Positions 26,692 through 38,048 of a DNA stretch of 64,000 bases are shown piece by piece. Each line of letters begins with the position of its first letter. The first letter of the stretch is position 1. The notes under the pieces were generated by a model, which made no database searches, was not told where the DNA came from, and worked only from the letters and a program-made list of their open reading frames with translations. The stretch is from positions 19,165 through 83,164 of the forward strand of contig JAATFO010000136.1 of the NCBI GenBank assembly GCA_015655145.1. The letters are read 5' to 3'. The position numbers were made by a program, and so were the translations under genes. The DNA comes from Enterobacterales bacterium. GTDB taxonomy: Bacteria > Pseudomonadota > Gammaproteobacteria > Enterobacterales > Enterobacteriaceae.

Positions 26692-27311
26692 TGAATGACC
26701 CAGCTATCAATGCGTAACTTAATTCGCTGACTACCTTCACGTAATTCCAGACTCGAAGGCAGAGGCGGGTTGAGGTGAGTATCATAACCCTGATAAGTCA
26801 CTTGCCAGGGTTGACCGTTATGGCGGTAGTTCACCTGTCGTAGTCGATAATGGTCATCAAGCTGATAATCCGTGGCATCGCCAGGGATACCCAGTATCCA
26901 TTGACGCAGACGATCAAGCGGAATTGTCATGCCCGTGAGCTGGGTTACCATCTTTTCCGCATCATTGCTGGTATAACGCTGACCTTTGCTGTCGATCAAT
27001 TGCACCACGGAGCCTTGCGCATCTAATTGCAACTCGGTACTGCCTAGCGGGTTGGTCAGCAGTAACCGATAGTGATCGGGCGCCGTTTGTTGCCAGTTGA
27101 AACGGGCATACACTTTTTGCTTATCCGAAAGCCAGGCAAATGAACCACGGGTTTGATATTGCGTTATTTTTTGTACGCGTTGTTGATGTTGTCGCCATTG
27201 TGGCGATGTCGGCGCCGGTCCTGGCGTCAGTGGTTTATTCAGGCTACATGCGGCCAGCAACAGGCTGGTCAGCGGGAGAACTCGCCACAGGCGGCGTTTC
27301 TGCAAATACAT
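26688..27311 (-). CDS. lolB: outer-membrane lipoprotein receptor LolB
   Basis: This 207-residue lipoprotein has a signal peptide with lipobox LLAAC (Cys near residue 22). It receives lipoproteins from LolA and inserts them in the outer membrane. The [19 protein letters not shown] segment is typical of the family. It is divergent from hemA across a 214-base promoter region. Confidence 0.96.
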   Translation of the reverse strand: MYLQKRRLWRVLPLTSLLLAACSLNKPLTPGPAPTSPQWRQHQQRVQKITQYQTRGSFAWLSDKQKVYARFNWQQTAPDHYRLLLTNPLGSTELQLDAQGSVVQLIDSKGQRYTSNDAEKMVTQLTGMTIPLDRLRQWILGIPGDATDYQLDDHYRLRQVNYRHNGQPWQVTYQGYDTHLNPPLPSSLELREGSQRIKLRIDSWVIQ

Positions 27312-27525
27312 AGCGTGGTCATCTCCTCAGACACGTTTTTAATTCGTTACGGCTAACGCTAACCATCCGTGTTTATGCCGTCAATGCTCAAATAGCACAC
27401 ATTGCACTAATCAGCGAGATCTTATTACAGTCATAGGCTTTGTATGGCTTTTCTTGATCCCCTGTATCTTGTAGAATGCGCCTCATAAAACCCTGGTAAC
27501 ATTGGGATAACCAGACCTGACGATC

Positions 27526-28782
27526 ATGACGCTGTTGGCCCTCGGTATCAATCACAAAACGGCACCCGTCGCCCTGCGCGAACGAGTCACTTTTTCACCA
27601 GATACGCTTGAACAGGCTTTGCAGAGCCTGTTAGCGCAACCGCTGGTGCAAGGGGGCGTCGTGCTGTCGACGTGTAATCGCACCGAGCTTTACCTCAGTG
27701 TGGAGCAGCAAGAAAATCTGCAGGAGCAACTGATACGCTGGCTATGTGATTATCATCATCTCAATAGCGATGACATTCGGCAAAGTTTGTACTGGCATCA
27801 TGATAATGATGCGGTGAGCCATTTGATGCGTGTTGCCAGCGGCCTGGATTCTCTGGTCCTTGGCGAACCGCAAATTCTGGGTCAAGTGAAAAAAGCCTTT
27901 GCGGATTCGCAGCGTGGTCATTTGCTCTCCAGCGAACTGGAACGCATGTTTCAAAAAACATTTTCAGTGGCTAAACGGGTGCGCACTGAAACGGATATTT
28001 GCGCGAATGCTGTTTCGGTAGCGTTTGCCGCCTGTACGCTGGCGCGGCAAATATTCGAGTTGCTTTCTAATGTGACGGTCTTGCTGGTAGGGGCTGGCGA
28101 AACAGTTGAACTGGTTGCCCGCCATCTGCGTGAACACAAGGTGAAAAAACTGATAATCGCCAATCGCACCCGGGAACGGGCGCAGTTGCTGGCGGATGAA
28201 GTCGGGGCGGAAGTGATAGGGCTTGGCGATATTGATGCCCGCCTTGTCGACGCTGACATTATCATCACCTCAACCGCCAGTCCGTTACCGATTATCGGCA
28301 AAGGGATGGTGGAGCGTGCACTGAAAGCACGGCGTAATCGGCCGATGCTGTTGGTTGATATCGCTGTGCCGCGTGATGTCGAACCCGAAGTAGGCAAGCT
28401 GGCTAACGCTTATCTGTATAGCATTGATGATCTTCAGGTTATTATCGAAAACAATATGGCGCAGCGCCAGGCGGCGGCGATTCAGGCTGAGACAATTGTG
28501 GCACAAGAAAGTGGCGAATTTATGGCCTGGCTGCGTGCTCAGGGCGCAGTGGAAACCATTCGAGATTACCGTTCACAGGCCAATCAGGTACGCGCTGAAC
28601 TTGAAGCGCGCGCGCTGACCGCGTTGCAACAGGGCGGCGATGTGCAACAAGTATTGCACGATCTCACCCATAAACTGACCAACCGCTTGATTCATGCTCC
28701 CACCAAATCTCTCCAGCAGGCGGCGCGCAATGGCGACGAAGAGCGCCTGCAAATTCTGCGCGACAGTCTCGGACTGGAGTAG
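27526..28782 (+). CDS. hemA: glutamyl-tRNA reductase
   Basis: This 418-residue enzyme reduces Glu-tRNA to glutamate-1-semialdehyde, the first committed step of tetrapyrrole synthesis. It shows the catalytic Cys in [32 protein letters not shown], the NADPH-binding [17 protein letters not shown] and a C-terminal dimerisation helix. The N-terminal [14 protein letters not shown] is the region that determines turnover in E. coli. It leads the operon hemA-prfA-prmC-sirB2-sirB1-kdsA. Confidence 0.98.
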   Translation: MTLLALGINHKTAPVALRERVTFSPDTLEQALQSLLAQPLVQGGVVLSTCNRTELYLSVEQQENLQEQLIRWLCDYHHLNSDDIRQSLYWHHDNDAVSHLMRVASGLDSLVLGEPQILGQVKKAFADSQRGHLLSSELERMFQKTFSVAKRVRTETDICANAVSVAFAACTLARQIFELLSNVTVLLVGAGETVELVARHLREHKVKKLIIANRTRERAQLLADEVGAEVIGLGDIDARLVDADIIITSTASPLPIIGKGMVERALKARRNRPMLLVDIAVPRDVEPEVGKLANAYLYSIDDLQVIIENNMAQRQAAAIQAETIVAQESGEFMAWLRAQGAVETIRDYRSQANQVRAELEARALTALQQGGDVQQVLHDLTHKLTNRLIHAPTKSLQQAARNGDEERLQILRDSLGLE

Positions 28783-28819
28783 TTAACAGGTACCCTATTT
28801 ACAAGGTAAATCACACCAC

Positions 28820-29902
28820 ATGAAGACTTCTATTGTTGCTAAACTGGAAGCCTTGCAGGAACGCCACGAGGAAGTGGAAGTCATGCTCGGTGATGCGGGC
28901 GTTATTGCTGATCAAGAACGCTTCCGGGCACTGTCCCGTGAATATGCGCAACTGGCCGATGTCAGTAAATGTTTTCGCCAGTGGCAACAAATTCAGGCAG
29001 ATATCGCCACCGCGACCTCGTTGCTGGACGATGTAGAAATGCGCGATATGGCGCAGGAAGAACTAAAAGAGGCGCGTGTCCAGAGCGAAGCGCTTGAACA
29101 GCAGTTGCAAGTTCTCCTGTTGCCACAAGATCCCGACGATGAACGTCACTGTTTTATTGAAGTCCGGGCCGGAACGGGCGGAGATGAAGCCGCTATTTTT
29201 GCCGGTGATTTGTTCCGCATGTACAGCCGGTATGCGGAAGCGCGGCGCTGGCGTGTTGAAGTGATGAATGCGAACGACGGTGAGCATGGTGGTTATAAGG
29301 AGATCATCGCTAAAGTGGTGGGGGATGGCGCGTATGGCTATCTGAAATTTGAATCTGGCGGCCATCGGGTGCAGCGCGTACCGGAGACCGAATCCCAGGG
29401 ACGCATTCACACTTCTGCCTGTACCGTCGCGGTGATGCCTGAGTTGCCGGAAGCTGCGCTGTCAGAGATTAACCCGACGGATCTGAAAATCGATACCTTC
29501 CGCTCCTCCGGTGCCGGAGGGCAGCATGTTAATACCACGGATTCCGCGATTCGTATTACGCACTTGCCAACAGGCATTGTCGTCGAGTGTCAGGATGAAC
29601 GCTCACAACATAAGAATAAAGCCAAAGCGCTGTCCGTTTTAGGCGCGCGAATTCATGCGGCGGAAAGGGCAAAACGGCACGCGGAAGAGGCTTCAACCCG
29701 TCGTAATTTGCTGGGTAGCGGCGATCGCTCTGACCGTAACCGCACTTATAATTTCCCCCAGGGGAGAGTGACCGATCATCGCATCAATCTGACCTTGTAC
29801 CGTCTTGATGAAGTCATGGAAGGTAAACTCGATATGCTGATCGCACCGATTGTGCAGGAATATAAGGCCGATCAGCTCGCTGCGCTGTCAGAGCAAGAGT
29901 AA
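28820..29902 (+). CDS. prfA: peptide chain release factor 1
   Basis: This 360-residue class I release factor reads UAG and UAA. The GGQ motif ([18 protein letters not shown]) lies in domain 3, and [20 protein letters not shown] marks domain 1/2. It lies 37 bases after hemA and one base before prmC, whose product methylates the GGQ glutamine. Confidence 0.98.
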   Translation: MKTSIVAKLEALQERHEEVEVMLGDAGVIADQERFRALSREYAQLADVSKCFRQWQQIQADIATATSLLDDVEMRDMAQEELKEARVQSEALEQQLQVLLLPQDPDDERHCFIEVRAGTGGDEAAIFAGDLFRMYSRYAEARRWRVEVMNANDGEHGGYKEIIAKVVGDGAYGYLKFESGGHRVQRVPETESQGRIHTSACTVAVMPELPEAALSEINPTDLKIDTFRSSGAGGQHVNTTDSAIRITHLPTGIVVECQDERSQHKNKAKALSVLGARIHAAERAKRHAEEASTRRNLLGSGDRSDRNRTYNFPQGRVTDHRINLTLYRLDEVMEGKLDMLIAPIVQEYKADQLAALSEQE

Positions 29903-29903
29903 A

Positions 29904-30734
29904 ATGGATATCCGCAGTTGGTTGAAAAAGGCCACCGCCGCGTTGTACGCCGGGGAAGATAACCCAAAACGCGATGCGGAGATTTTACTGTGCTTTGTTA
30001 CCGGGAAATCACGTAGCTGGTTAATTGCCTTTGATGAAACCGTACTTACACCAGCACAGCTGCAACAGCTTGATACGCTTATCGCGCGCCGGGCGGCGGG
30101 CGAACCCGTGGCGCATTTAGTCGAAGAACGTGAATTTTGGTCATTATCGCTTACTGTATCGCCGGTCACGCTAATCCCTCGTCCGGAGACGGAGATCCTT
30201 GTTGAGCAGGTACTGGCGCGCTTGCCAGCCCAACCAGCCACTTTGCTTGATCTGGGGACGGGCACCGGGGCGATTGCGCTGGCGCTGGCCAGCGAGTGTG
30301 CTGACTGGCAGATTACCGGCGTTGATTATATTAATGATGCGGTGTTATTAGCACGCCATAATGCCAGTAAATTACAGATCCCCAATGTGACGTTTGTCTG
30401 TGGTGACTGGTTTTCTGCAGTAAAAAACCAATGCTTTGATGTTATCGTGAGCAATCCGCCTTATATTGATGCCCAGGATGAACACCTGCAACGGGGTGAT
30501 GTACGTTTTGAACCGCTCACGGCATTGGTCGCCGGAGAGCAGGGGCTGGCGGATATTCGCCGGATTGTGAGTGAGTCACCGCACTATCTGTTGCCCGCTG
30601 GCTGGTTATTGCTGGAACACGGCTGGCAACAAGGTGCAGCCGTACGGGCGATGCTGCATGAAAATGGGTTCATTAAGGTGGAAACTTGCCAGGATTATGC
30701 CGGGCATGATCGCGTTACTGTTGGGAAAAAATAA
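29904..30734 (+). CDS. prmC: release factor glutamine methyltransferase
   Basis: This 276-residue SAM-dependent methyltransferase modifies the GGQ glutamine of RF1 and RF2. It has the SAM loop LLDLGTGTGAIALALA and the catalytic SNPPYID. The frame is open upstream to 29850 within prfA, but the ATG at 29904, one base after the prfA stop, gives the family N-terminus MDIRSWLKKATAAL. Confidence 0.97.
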   Translation: MDIRSWLKKATAALYAGEDNPKRDAEILLCFVTGKSRSWLIAFDETVLTPAQLQQLDTLIARRAAGEPVAHLVEEREFWSLSLTVSPVTLIPRPETEILVEQVLARLPAQPATLLDLGTGTGAIALALASECADWQITGVDYINDAVLLARHNASKLQIPNVTFVCGDWFSAVKNQCFDVIVSNPPYIDAQDEHLQRGDVRFEPLTALVAGEQGLADIRRIVSESPHYLLPAGWLLLEHGWQQGAAVRAMLHENGFIKVETCQDYAGHDRVTVGKK

Positions 30735-30755
30735 AAGCATTGTCAGAGAATTTAT

Positions 30756-31154
30756 ATGGTCACTTATTACACAGCAATTAAGTTTCTCCACTTACTGACC
30801 GCTACGGTGACGATTGTCCTGTTTGTTCTGCGCTTTTACTGGTTGCAGGTGGATAATGCTCTCATGTCACGCCATTGGGTACGCATCGTACCGCATATTA
30901 ACGACACCATTTTATTTGTCACTGGCATTTTTCTGATATGGATTACCCATTTATCCCCATTTTCATCAATGGGGAGTTGGCTGACGGAAAAGCTGTTTGG
31001 CGTTATTATCTACATCGTGCTCGGGATTATCGCACTTGGACGACGTCCACGCTCAGGTAAGGGACGCTGGGGCGCCTTCCTTGCCGCGCTGGTGATGCTG
31101 TATGTGATAATTAAACTGGCCACAACAAAAATGCCATTGTCGGGGATTGTATGA
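30756..31154 (+). CDS. sirB2: SirB2 family membrane protein
   Basis: This 132-residue protein has four hydrophobic spans of the SirB2 (YchQ) family: YYTAIKFLHLLTATVTIVLF, then LPHINDT-type and LTEKLFGVIIYIVLG segments. The biochemical role is not established. It is in the hemA-kdsA operon and overlaps sirB1 by four bases. Confidence 0.92.
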   Translation: MVTYYTAIKFLHLLTATVTIVLFVLRFYWLQVDNALMSRHWVRIVPHINDTILFVTGIFLIWITHLSPFSSMGSWLTEKLFGVIIYIVLGIIALGRRPRSGKGRWGAFLAALVMLYVIIKLATTKMPLSGIV

Positions 31155-31960
31155 CATCCGTAACTAAAATTGATTTTTCAACATCACCACTTTGTGAAGC
31201 GGTGATCACCGCTTCACGGGCGATCCGCGCCGATTTCCCCACCCAGGCGGTGGGAGAACAGTTACAGGTATTGGTTGACGAGGCACGCGCTTACGTTGCT
31301 CAGGAAGACGGACAGGACTTAAAATTAGAGAAACTGCTGGAACTGTTTTATGGTCAGTGGGGGTTTGGCGGGGCCAGCGGTGTCTACAACCTTTCTGATA
31401 CACTCTGGCTGGATAATGTGCTGAAAACTCGGCAGGGAACCGCAGTTTCGCTGGGTGTGATTCTGCTACACATTGCGCAACAACTGGATTTACCGTTGAT
31501 GCCGGTGATTTTTCCGACTCAGTTGATCCTGCGGGCTGACTGGCTGGATGGCGAAATGTGGCTGATCAATCCTTTCAATGGCGATACCCTCGACGAACAT
31601 ACGCTGGAAGTGTGGCTGAAGGGTAATATCAGTCCCACGGCAGAATTGTATGATGATGATCTTGATGAGGCAGAGTCGACCACGGTGATCCGTAAAATGC
31701 TGGATACGTTGAAAGCCGCGTTGATGGATGAAAAACGGATGGAAATGGCGCTTAATGTTTGCCATATATTGTTGCAAATTGACCCGGACGATCCTTACGA
31801 GATACGCGATCGCGGACTGATTTATGCACAGTTGGAATGTGAGCATATTGCGCTCACTGATTTGATCTATTTCGTGGAACAGTGTCCGGAAGATCCCGTT
31901 AGTGAAATGATCAAAGTGCAGATTAATTCAATTGAACAAAAACAGATTACATTGCACTAA
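31151..31960 (+). CDS. sirB1: SirB1 family protein (transglutaminase-like plus TPR)
   Basis: This 269-residue soluble protein of the SirB1 (YchA) family has an N-terminal transglutaminase-like fold (GGASGVYNLSDTLWLDNVLK, GTAVSLGVILLHIAQQLDLP) and a C-terminal TPR-like part (ALNVCHILLQIDPDDPYEIR). The serine in VSLGV replaces the usual catalytic cysteine, so enzyme activity is doubtful. It sits between sirB2 and kdsA as in E. coli. Confidence 0.92.
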   Translation: MTSVTKIDFSTSPLCEAVITASRAIRADFPTQAVGEQLQVLVDEARAYVAQEDGQDLKLEKLLELFYGQWGFGGASGVYNLSDTLWLDNVLKTRQGTAVSLGVILLHIAQQLDLPLMPVIFPTQLILRADWLDGEMWLINPFNGDTLDEHTLEVWLKGNISPTAELYDDDLDEAESTTVIRKMLDTLKAALMDEKRMEMALNVCHILLQIDPDDPYEIRDRGLIYAQLECEHIALTDLIYFVEQCPEDPVSEMIKVQINSIEQKQITLH

Positions 31961-32851
<891 letters not shown>

Positions 32852-32858
32852 TCTTAGC

Positions 32859-32887
32859 CGGACGGGTATAAAGCCCGTCCTGTTTTA
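32859..32887. terminator. terminator kdsA/chaA
   Basis: GGACGGG-TATAAA-GCCCGTCC hairpin followed by TGTTTT, between the convergent kdsA and chaA. Confidence 0.85.
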
Positions 32888-32915
32888 TCCCCGCCCAGCG
32901 CCGCCTGGCATAATC

Positions 32916-34013
32916 TCACAACATGATTGTCATTAAATAGCCGACGAAAAGTGCCAGATGCGCCGCGCCGTTGAGGACATTGGTTCGGCCGGTCGAAAAC
33001 GAAATGTGACACAGAATCAATACTGCGATCATCATCACCATGTGCGGCGGCGCAAGGCCAAAAGTTAATTGCTGACTGGTGAAGGTGGCGATGAGCGTCA
33101 CCGCGGGTACTGTGAGCGAGATGGTAGCCAGCACCGAACCAAAAAACAGGTTCATAGCCCGTTGTACTTGGTTGGCCAGTACCGCTCTGATAGCACCGAG
33201 TCCTTCCGGTGACAGAATCAATAGCGCGACGAGGAAACCCGTGAATTGCTCTGGCGCATGCAGCTCCGTCAACAAATGACCCAGCGTATGAGCGTTCATT
33301 TTGGTGACGCTGATCACCGCAATAAGATGAACAATCAAACAAATAGCATGCCACTGACTACGGTGTACGGACGGTTTGCCATGATGCGGATCACCATCAT
33401 CGCTTTCATCTTCATGTTCATAAACAAACAGGCTTTGATGGGTTTTGGTTTGAATCAACAAAAATACGCCATACATTGATGCGGAGAGCGCGGCAATCAG
33501 TAATGACTGTCCGCGGGTAAAATTTCCTCCGGGCAACGCATTGGGGAACACCAATACCAGAATGGCCAGCGGAAAAATGGCGATCATATACTGCTTGACG
33601 CCAGCAAGGTTGAGGTATTGTGTGGCGAACTTTCTGCCTCCCAACAACAAAGCAAAGCCAACCAAACCGGTGGACACAATCATGAAGATGGAATAGAGCG
33701 TGTCGCGCATTAGCGCAGGAGCAGCATCTCCGGTGGCCATTAACGCGGAAATCAGGCTCACTTCCAGAATAACCACCGACAGACTGAGAATTAATGAGCC
33801 ATAGGGTTCACCCAGACGATGCGCCAGCACATCAGCATGGCGCACGACGCTGAAGGCACTACTGATAATCGCCACCAGCGCCAGCAGGTTAATACCTACC
33901 ACCACCGGCAGTGATGTTGTGGTGCTCCAGAACCAAAGCACTAATAGCGCAACGATGGGGAAAATCAGCGAGTATTCAGTGTGGCGCGTTTTCATGCTTT
34001 CGTGTACGGGCAT
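32916..34013 (-). CDS. chaA: Ca2+(Na+, K+)/H+ antiporter ChaA
   Basis: This 365-residue CaCA-superfamily antiporter has about 11 hydrophobic segments. The two signature repeats are visible around LILSLSVVILEVSLI and LILSPEGLGAIRAVLANQ, each with the conserved acidic residue, and an acidic/His loop (EHEDESDDGDPHHGK) lies between the halves. The frame runs upstream to 34148, but ATAAGGAGA nine bases before the ATG at 34013 gives the family-length start. It sits between kdsA and chaC; chaB, present in E. coli, is missing. Confidence 0.95.
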   Translation of the reverse strand: MPVHESMKTRHTEYSLIFPIVALLVLWFWSTTTSLPVVVGINLLALVAIISSAFSVVRHADVLAHRLGEPYGSLILSLSVVILEVSLISALMATGDAAPALMRDTLYSIFMIVSTGLVGFALLLGGRKFATQYLNLAGVKQYMIAIFPLAILVLVFPNALPGGNFTRGQSLLIAALSASMYGVFLLIQTKTHQSLFVYEHEDESDDGDPHHGKPSVHRSQWHAICLIVHLIAVISVTKMNAHTLGHLLTELHAPEQFTGFLVALLILSPEGLGAIRAVLANQVQRAMNLFFGSVLATISLTVPAVTLIATFTSQQLTFGLAPPHMVMMIAVLILCHISFSTGRTNVLNGAAHLALFVGYLMTIML

Positions 34014-34952
34014 AGACAAAGCTCTCCTTATGTATATTGAATGTCTGAAATGAGTAGAAACTGGCTCTATGGCAGTGGTTAGCGTCCAATTACTGGTGCA
34101 GTAAATATGGCTACCCGTACCGTTCAATGTAGATTCGAAACCCGTCATCAGCGAGCAACATTACGTCGTATCACCTACCTCTACCGCTTTCCTGTCACAC
34201 GAATTATTTACATTATGGTTTGTTTTTCTGGGTTATTACCATCTGGAATAGATGGTATGTTATTTATCTAAATAAATCCATCTATCTTCATGTAAATAAT
34301 ACTATTAATGTATTTATTTACCTCATCTTTCTTTATTTTTTTTGGCTAAATATCTTTATTTTTATGTAGTTAATGGTGGTTATGTTTGAATTTTAACTCG
34401 AAGGTCATAAAAGTGATTGTTGATGTTTTTTCTCACCAATGGTCACTAAAATCGCTTTGGTGAACAGTGATAAAATGACCTGAACATGGGTGAAATGTAA
34501 AGGTGAAAAAGGCCGGGATACCTGAAGCAAGAATGTGTTGTCGGCCTGGCATGAGCGGTAAAAAACGGTGTTGTAAACCCGGCTTAATAAGCGCCTGGCT
34601 CAGTAGGTATTATTGTCGCCGTCAATGTGGACACGGACAGCGCGGAGAACACCGGCGCGTACACGTAGTACGTGAGGATTTCGCGCACTGCCCAGGGTCA
34701 AAGTAGCAAGTAAAATTTGCCAGATGAGATAGCCTCTAAGTACTGTTATTTAACCCTCACGCTACAGTCAGTTAGCAAAACAGCTTTCTATAAAATTTTT
34801 TCTTCTGTGATCCACTTCAAACTTGAAAGCGATGCAATAAATGAATAAGGTCATTAATGAGAAGCGAAATAATGAGCAGTCTGATGATTAAACAATGAAG
34901 GATGAATGATATACGTCACACGGAGGTTATGTGGTGGCTGGAGGGGGGTGAA
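34014..34952. other. long AT-rich spacer between chaA and chaC
   Basis: It must hold the divergent promoters of chaA and chaC. A 7-bp inverted repeat ACCATCT/AGATGGT lies at 34238-34256 in AT-rich DNA extending to about 34420. No chaB homologue is present, and the short Cys-rich frame at 34503-34706 does not look like a protein. Confidence 0.5.
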
Positions 34953-35630
34953 GTGTTAACACGAGAATTCTTATTAAAAGCAGATTGCAGAACCGCTTTT
35001 GGCGATATCGAAGACTCGCTGTTATGGACAAGTGAGCAACGCGCCGCTTCACTGGCGACGACGCTGGCATCTCGACCAGATAATAGCCCGGTATGGATTT
35101 TTGGCTATGGTTCGCTGATGTGGAATCCGGTGTTCGAAGCTGAAGAGGCGGTAGCGGCTACACTGGGTGGCTGGCATCGCGCTTTTTGTTTACGGCTAAT
35201 ATCGGGACGCGGAACGGCGCGGGATCCCGGACGGATGCTGGCGCTAAAAGAGGGGGGGGCGACCAATGGCCTGGCGTTTCGCTTGCCTGAGGCTACACTG
35301 TATGAAGAATTGACACTGCTGTGGAAACGCGAAATGGTTACCGGGTGCTATTTACCCACCTGGTGCGAGTTGTCACTTGATGATGCTCGCCGGGTGATAG
35401 CACTGGCGTTTGTGATGGATCCACGCCACCCGTTATTCGAGTCAGATACCTGTCCGCAAGCTATCGCACCACTTATTGCCCGAGCCAGGGGTCCGTTAGG
35501 AACCAACGCGCAATACCTGTTTGCGCTTGAGCAAGAGTTGTCAAAACGTGGTATGGATGATGATTGTCTGACCGAGTTGATACAGCAAGTGCGCGCGCTA
35601 CAACTTTGTCCTACACAAGTCCAGGGCTAA
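34953..35630 (+). CDS. chaC: glutathione-specific gamma-glutamylcyclotransferase ChaC
   Basis: This 225-residue enzyme cleaves glutathione to 5-oxoproline and Cys-Gly. The family signature VWIFGYGSLMWNP, GWHRAFCLRL, GRGTARDPGRMLALK and the catalytic Glu region ELTLLWKREM are all present. The frame is open from 34902, but the GTG at 34953 aligns with the E. coli start (MITRDF) and has GGAGGGGGG a few bases upstream. The ppkA stop lies 13 bases beyond its end on the other strand. Confidence 0.93.
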   Translation: MLTREFLLKADCRTAFGDIEDSLLWTSEQRAASLATTLASRPDNSPVWIFGYGSLMWNPVFEAEEAVAATLGGWHRAFCLRLISGRGTARDPGRMLALKEGGATNGLAFRLPEATLYEELTLLWKREMVTGCYLPTWCELSLDDARRVIALAFVMDPRHPLFESDTCPQAIAPLIARARGPLGTNAQYLFALEQELSKRGMDDDCLTELIQQVRALQLCPTQVQG

Positions 35631-35643
35631 GAACCGCACGCGC

Positions 35644-37041
35644 TCAATGAGGAACAGGTAGACCAGGATTAACCAGCCAGGTACCGGGATGATCGATCTT
35701 TAATATTTGTGTGTGCACGCCATCTTGTTGATGAATGTCAATCTGATATTGTCCTTTGGCCAGATTGAGTAAGGTATAGCCACTCTGGTGGTCTGGTTGC
35801 ACCGCTACCGGTTTCCCGTTAACGACCAGCTTTTCGTCCGGGTTGAGCTTAAGGTATACCAGTGCCATGCTTTGCCCGATGGCGGATACATTTCCGCTGT
35901 AACTGCGAGAAACCGCCGGTTTTTCATTATCAACATAAATGAATATTGCCAGTCCGGCCACCGCCGCGAGCGTTAGGGCGCTGAGCAACCATCGTCCTGG
36001 CGAGAGGCGTCGCAGTGTGCGTGCGGTCAAAGGGTTCGGCGACGAGGGTGTGTCGTTTTTCGTCTGCTGCCCAGCCACAGCGGCGCTATCCGGCCACGCG
36101 CGCGGTGATGGCGTTATCACGGTTATCAGCTCCTGCACATCGCTTACCGGCACATCAAACAACAGTGCAAATTCCTCAATGGATTGCGGGCGTTCTTCCG
36201 GTTTCAGCGCCAGCGCACGATCAACCGCCGCTAACAGAGGCCGCGAATAGCCTGCCGGTGCGAGTTCAGCCAGCAATTGATAATGATCTTCAATGCAGCG
36301 CACCACACTGACCGCCGGAGGATGACCGATGATCAAGGTATGCAAAACCGCGCCAAGCGCATAGATATCTGTCCACAGCCCTTGTTCGCGGTCGCTCTCT
36401 TCACTGTACTGCTCAATCGGGGCGAACCCCGGCTTTAACATGATTTCGGTTTCATCCGAAAGATTGCCAATCTCTTTGCGTGCCGATCCAAAATCAAGCA
36501 GTACCGGTAACTGATTATCCTGGATCTGAATATTATCCAGTGCGATGTCACGGTGTAGATACCCGGCATGATGAATAGCATTAATGGCGCCGAATAAGGG
36601 GGGCAGTAGCTGGCGGATCCAGGCTTCATTAATGGCGTCAGGATAGCAGTGCTGCCATGCCTTGAGTGTCATACCGCTGTAGTAAAGCGTGCCCATATAG
36701 GCAGTGCCATTTTCTTCCCAGAAACGCAGTACATGTAATAAACCGGGGTGATTAAAACGTGCCAGTAATCGGGCTTCCTGGATAAAGCTATTCAGACCAG
36801 CGGTAAACAGTTTTTGATGACGATCGCTGCGTAGGCTCAGGGTTAAATCTTCATTACGCATCACCAATGACGCAGGCATGTATTCTTTGATGGCGATAGT
36901 ACGTTCCAGCAGGTGATCCCATGCGCGATAGACGATGCCAAAACCGCCGCCGCCAATAACGTCCTTTATCTCAAATTCGTTAAAGCGGTGCCCTGCCGGA
37001 AGGGCGTTGGGGATACTCATGGAGGTTTCATTTACCGACAT
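35644..37041 (-). CDS. ppkA: T6SS-associated serine/threonine kinase PpkA
   Basis: This 465-residue Hanks-type kinase has GGGGFGIVYRAWD (P-loop), catalytic Lys in TIAIKEYMP, HRDIALDNIQI and DFGSAR. A single membrane span near residues 345-365 (LLSALTLAAVAGLAIFIYV) leads to a small periplasmic PEGA-like domain (LKLNPDEKLVVNGKPVAV). In type VI systems PpkA phosphorylates the FHA protein and the phosphatase PppA reverses it. It is far shorter than the Pseudomonas PpkA, which has an extra VWA domain. It is the last gene of the leftward module. Confidence 0.85.
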   Translation of the reverse strand: MSVNETSMSIPNALPAGHRFNEFEIKDVIGGGGFGIVYRAWDHLLERTIAIKEYMPASLVMRNEDLTLSLRSDRHQKLFTAGLNSFIQEARLLARFNHPGLLHVLRFWEENGTAYMGTLYYSGMTLKAWQHCYPDAINEAWIRQLLPPLFGAINAIHHAGYLHRDIALDNIQIQDNQLPVLLDFGSARKEIGNLSDETEIMLKPGFAPIEQYSEESDREQGLWTDIYALGAVLHTLIIGHPPAVSVVRCIEDHYQLLAELAPAGYSRPLLAAVDRALALKPEERPQSIEEFALLFDVPVSDVQELITVITPSPRAWPDSAAVAGQQTKNDTPSSPNPLTARTLRRLSPGRWLLSALTLAAVAGLAIFIYVDNEKPAVSRSYSGNVSAIGQSMALVYLKLNPDEKLVVNGKPVAVQPDHQSGYTLLNLAKGQYQIDIHQQDGVHTQILKIDHPGTWLVNPGLPVPH

Positions 37042-37095
37042 AATTGACACTCTCTGAACGTTTACGGCTCATTTGTGGCAGGCTCAAGCATGCCA

Positions 37096-38034
37096 TTAAT
37101 TAATTGTACGGTATGATGCACTCGCTGGATCGGCGAGCTGATCATGTAAGTCATCGGTTAGCAAAACCGTTACTTTCTGGCTGGCATCCATATGCACGGC
37201 CCAGGTGTTTTTCGCCGCATCAACACGTTTTTTTACGCTAGCCGGATTTTGCGCGGCGGTTGGATCCATTTTCACTAATAACGTACCGGTGAAGCTCCAG
37301 ACATGGCGAGTGGGATCAAATGGCAAGACCAGCCAACTGCCCGGCGCATCAGCGCGTGCAATTACCATCCTCTGGGGATTAATAGCGACCACATCGAAGG
37401 TCACGCCATCCACCGGATGCAAGTTCGTCAGCGGATACCCCTGATGAAAATATACCGTAAGTGGGGTGATCTTATCGTTATTACTGAGTGTCAGCGCTGT
37501 GGTTCCTTCCAGCCATCCCGCCGTGGAACATCGCAGGGCAGGATCGTCAGGAATAAACAGTGACTGTTTTCTTTCATCCCACCAGGTGCGGAAATGACAA
37601 CCGCCAGGTAGTGCGAAGGATTGCAACGGTAGATTGCTTGCAGGAGGCCCCGCGGTGCTGCTTTCGGTGCGGACGTTTGCGTCGGTGGTGATCATGGTTT
37701 GCCAGTTTTGCGTTTTTATCGCGTTTCCACTGGCCAGCAGCACGTTTTGTTTGTTGGTCATCTGCCAGGGCAGTTGTTGCAGCGTACCACACTGACTGGT
37801 CAGTAGCGCACCGACACGAGGCAGGAAATTGTCCAGCACGTGTAGCTGCTCGTTTTCACTGGCGACGATGCGTAAATGCAGCGTTTCCTGGCACCAGTCT
37901 TTGGGCGCATTGCTGGCAACATTATCAATAAAGACTTCAAGCGCCTGGCTGGGGGAATAGACCACGCGGTAATTCTCTGCACTGGCGGTAAAAGTCATCA
38001 ATAACGTGATGACGCCGGGCAAGCCGTATTTCAT
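37096..38034 (-). CDS. T6SS-associated secreted protein (VasI/TagO-like)
   Basis: This 312-residue protein has a signal peptide (KYGLPGVITLLMTFTASA). The first part, CQETLHLRIVASEN and on, resembles the VasI/TagO group of accessory type VI proteins. Those are periplasmic and carried beside tssL/tssM/ppkA genes, without a settled biochemical role. The frame is open to 38127, overlapping pppA, but AGGGAG before the ATG at 38034 and the signal peptide fix the start. It lies 14 bases after pppA. The assignment is tentative. Confidence 0.55.
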   Translation of the reverse strand: MKYGLPGVITLLMTFTASAENYRVVYSPSQALEVFIDNVASNAPKDWCQETLHLRIVASENEQLHVLDNFLPRVGALLTSQCGTLQQLPWQMTNKQNVLLASGNAIKTQNWQTMITTDANVRTESSTAGPPASNLPLQSFALPGGCHFRTWWDERKQSLFIPDDPALRCSTAGWLEGTTALTLSNNDKITPLTVYFHQGYPLTNLHPVDGVTFDVVAINPQRMVIARADAPGSWLVLPFDPTRHVWSFTGTLLVKMDPTAAQNPASVKKRVDAAKNTWAVHMDASQKVTVLLTDDLHDQLADPASASYRTIN

Positions 38035-38048
38035 AACGCTCCCTGGTG

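Noticed and set aside
34503..34706. 67-codon frame rich in Cys and Arg (CCRPG, CCKPG) upstream of chaC
   Set aside because: No ribosome site, GTG start, no family resemblance, and not ChaB-like; probably chance.
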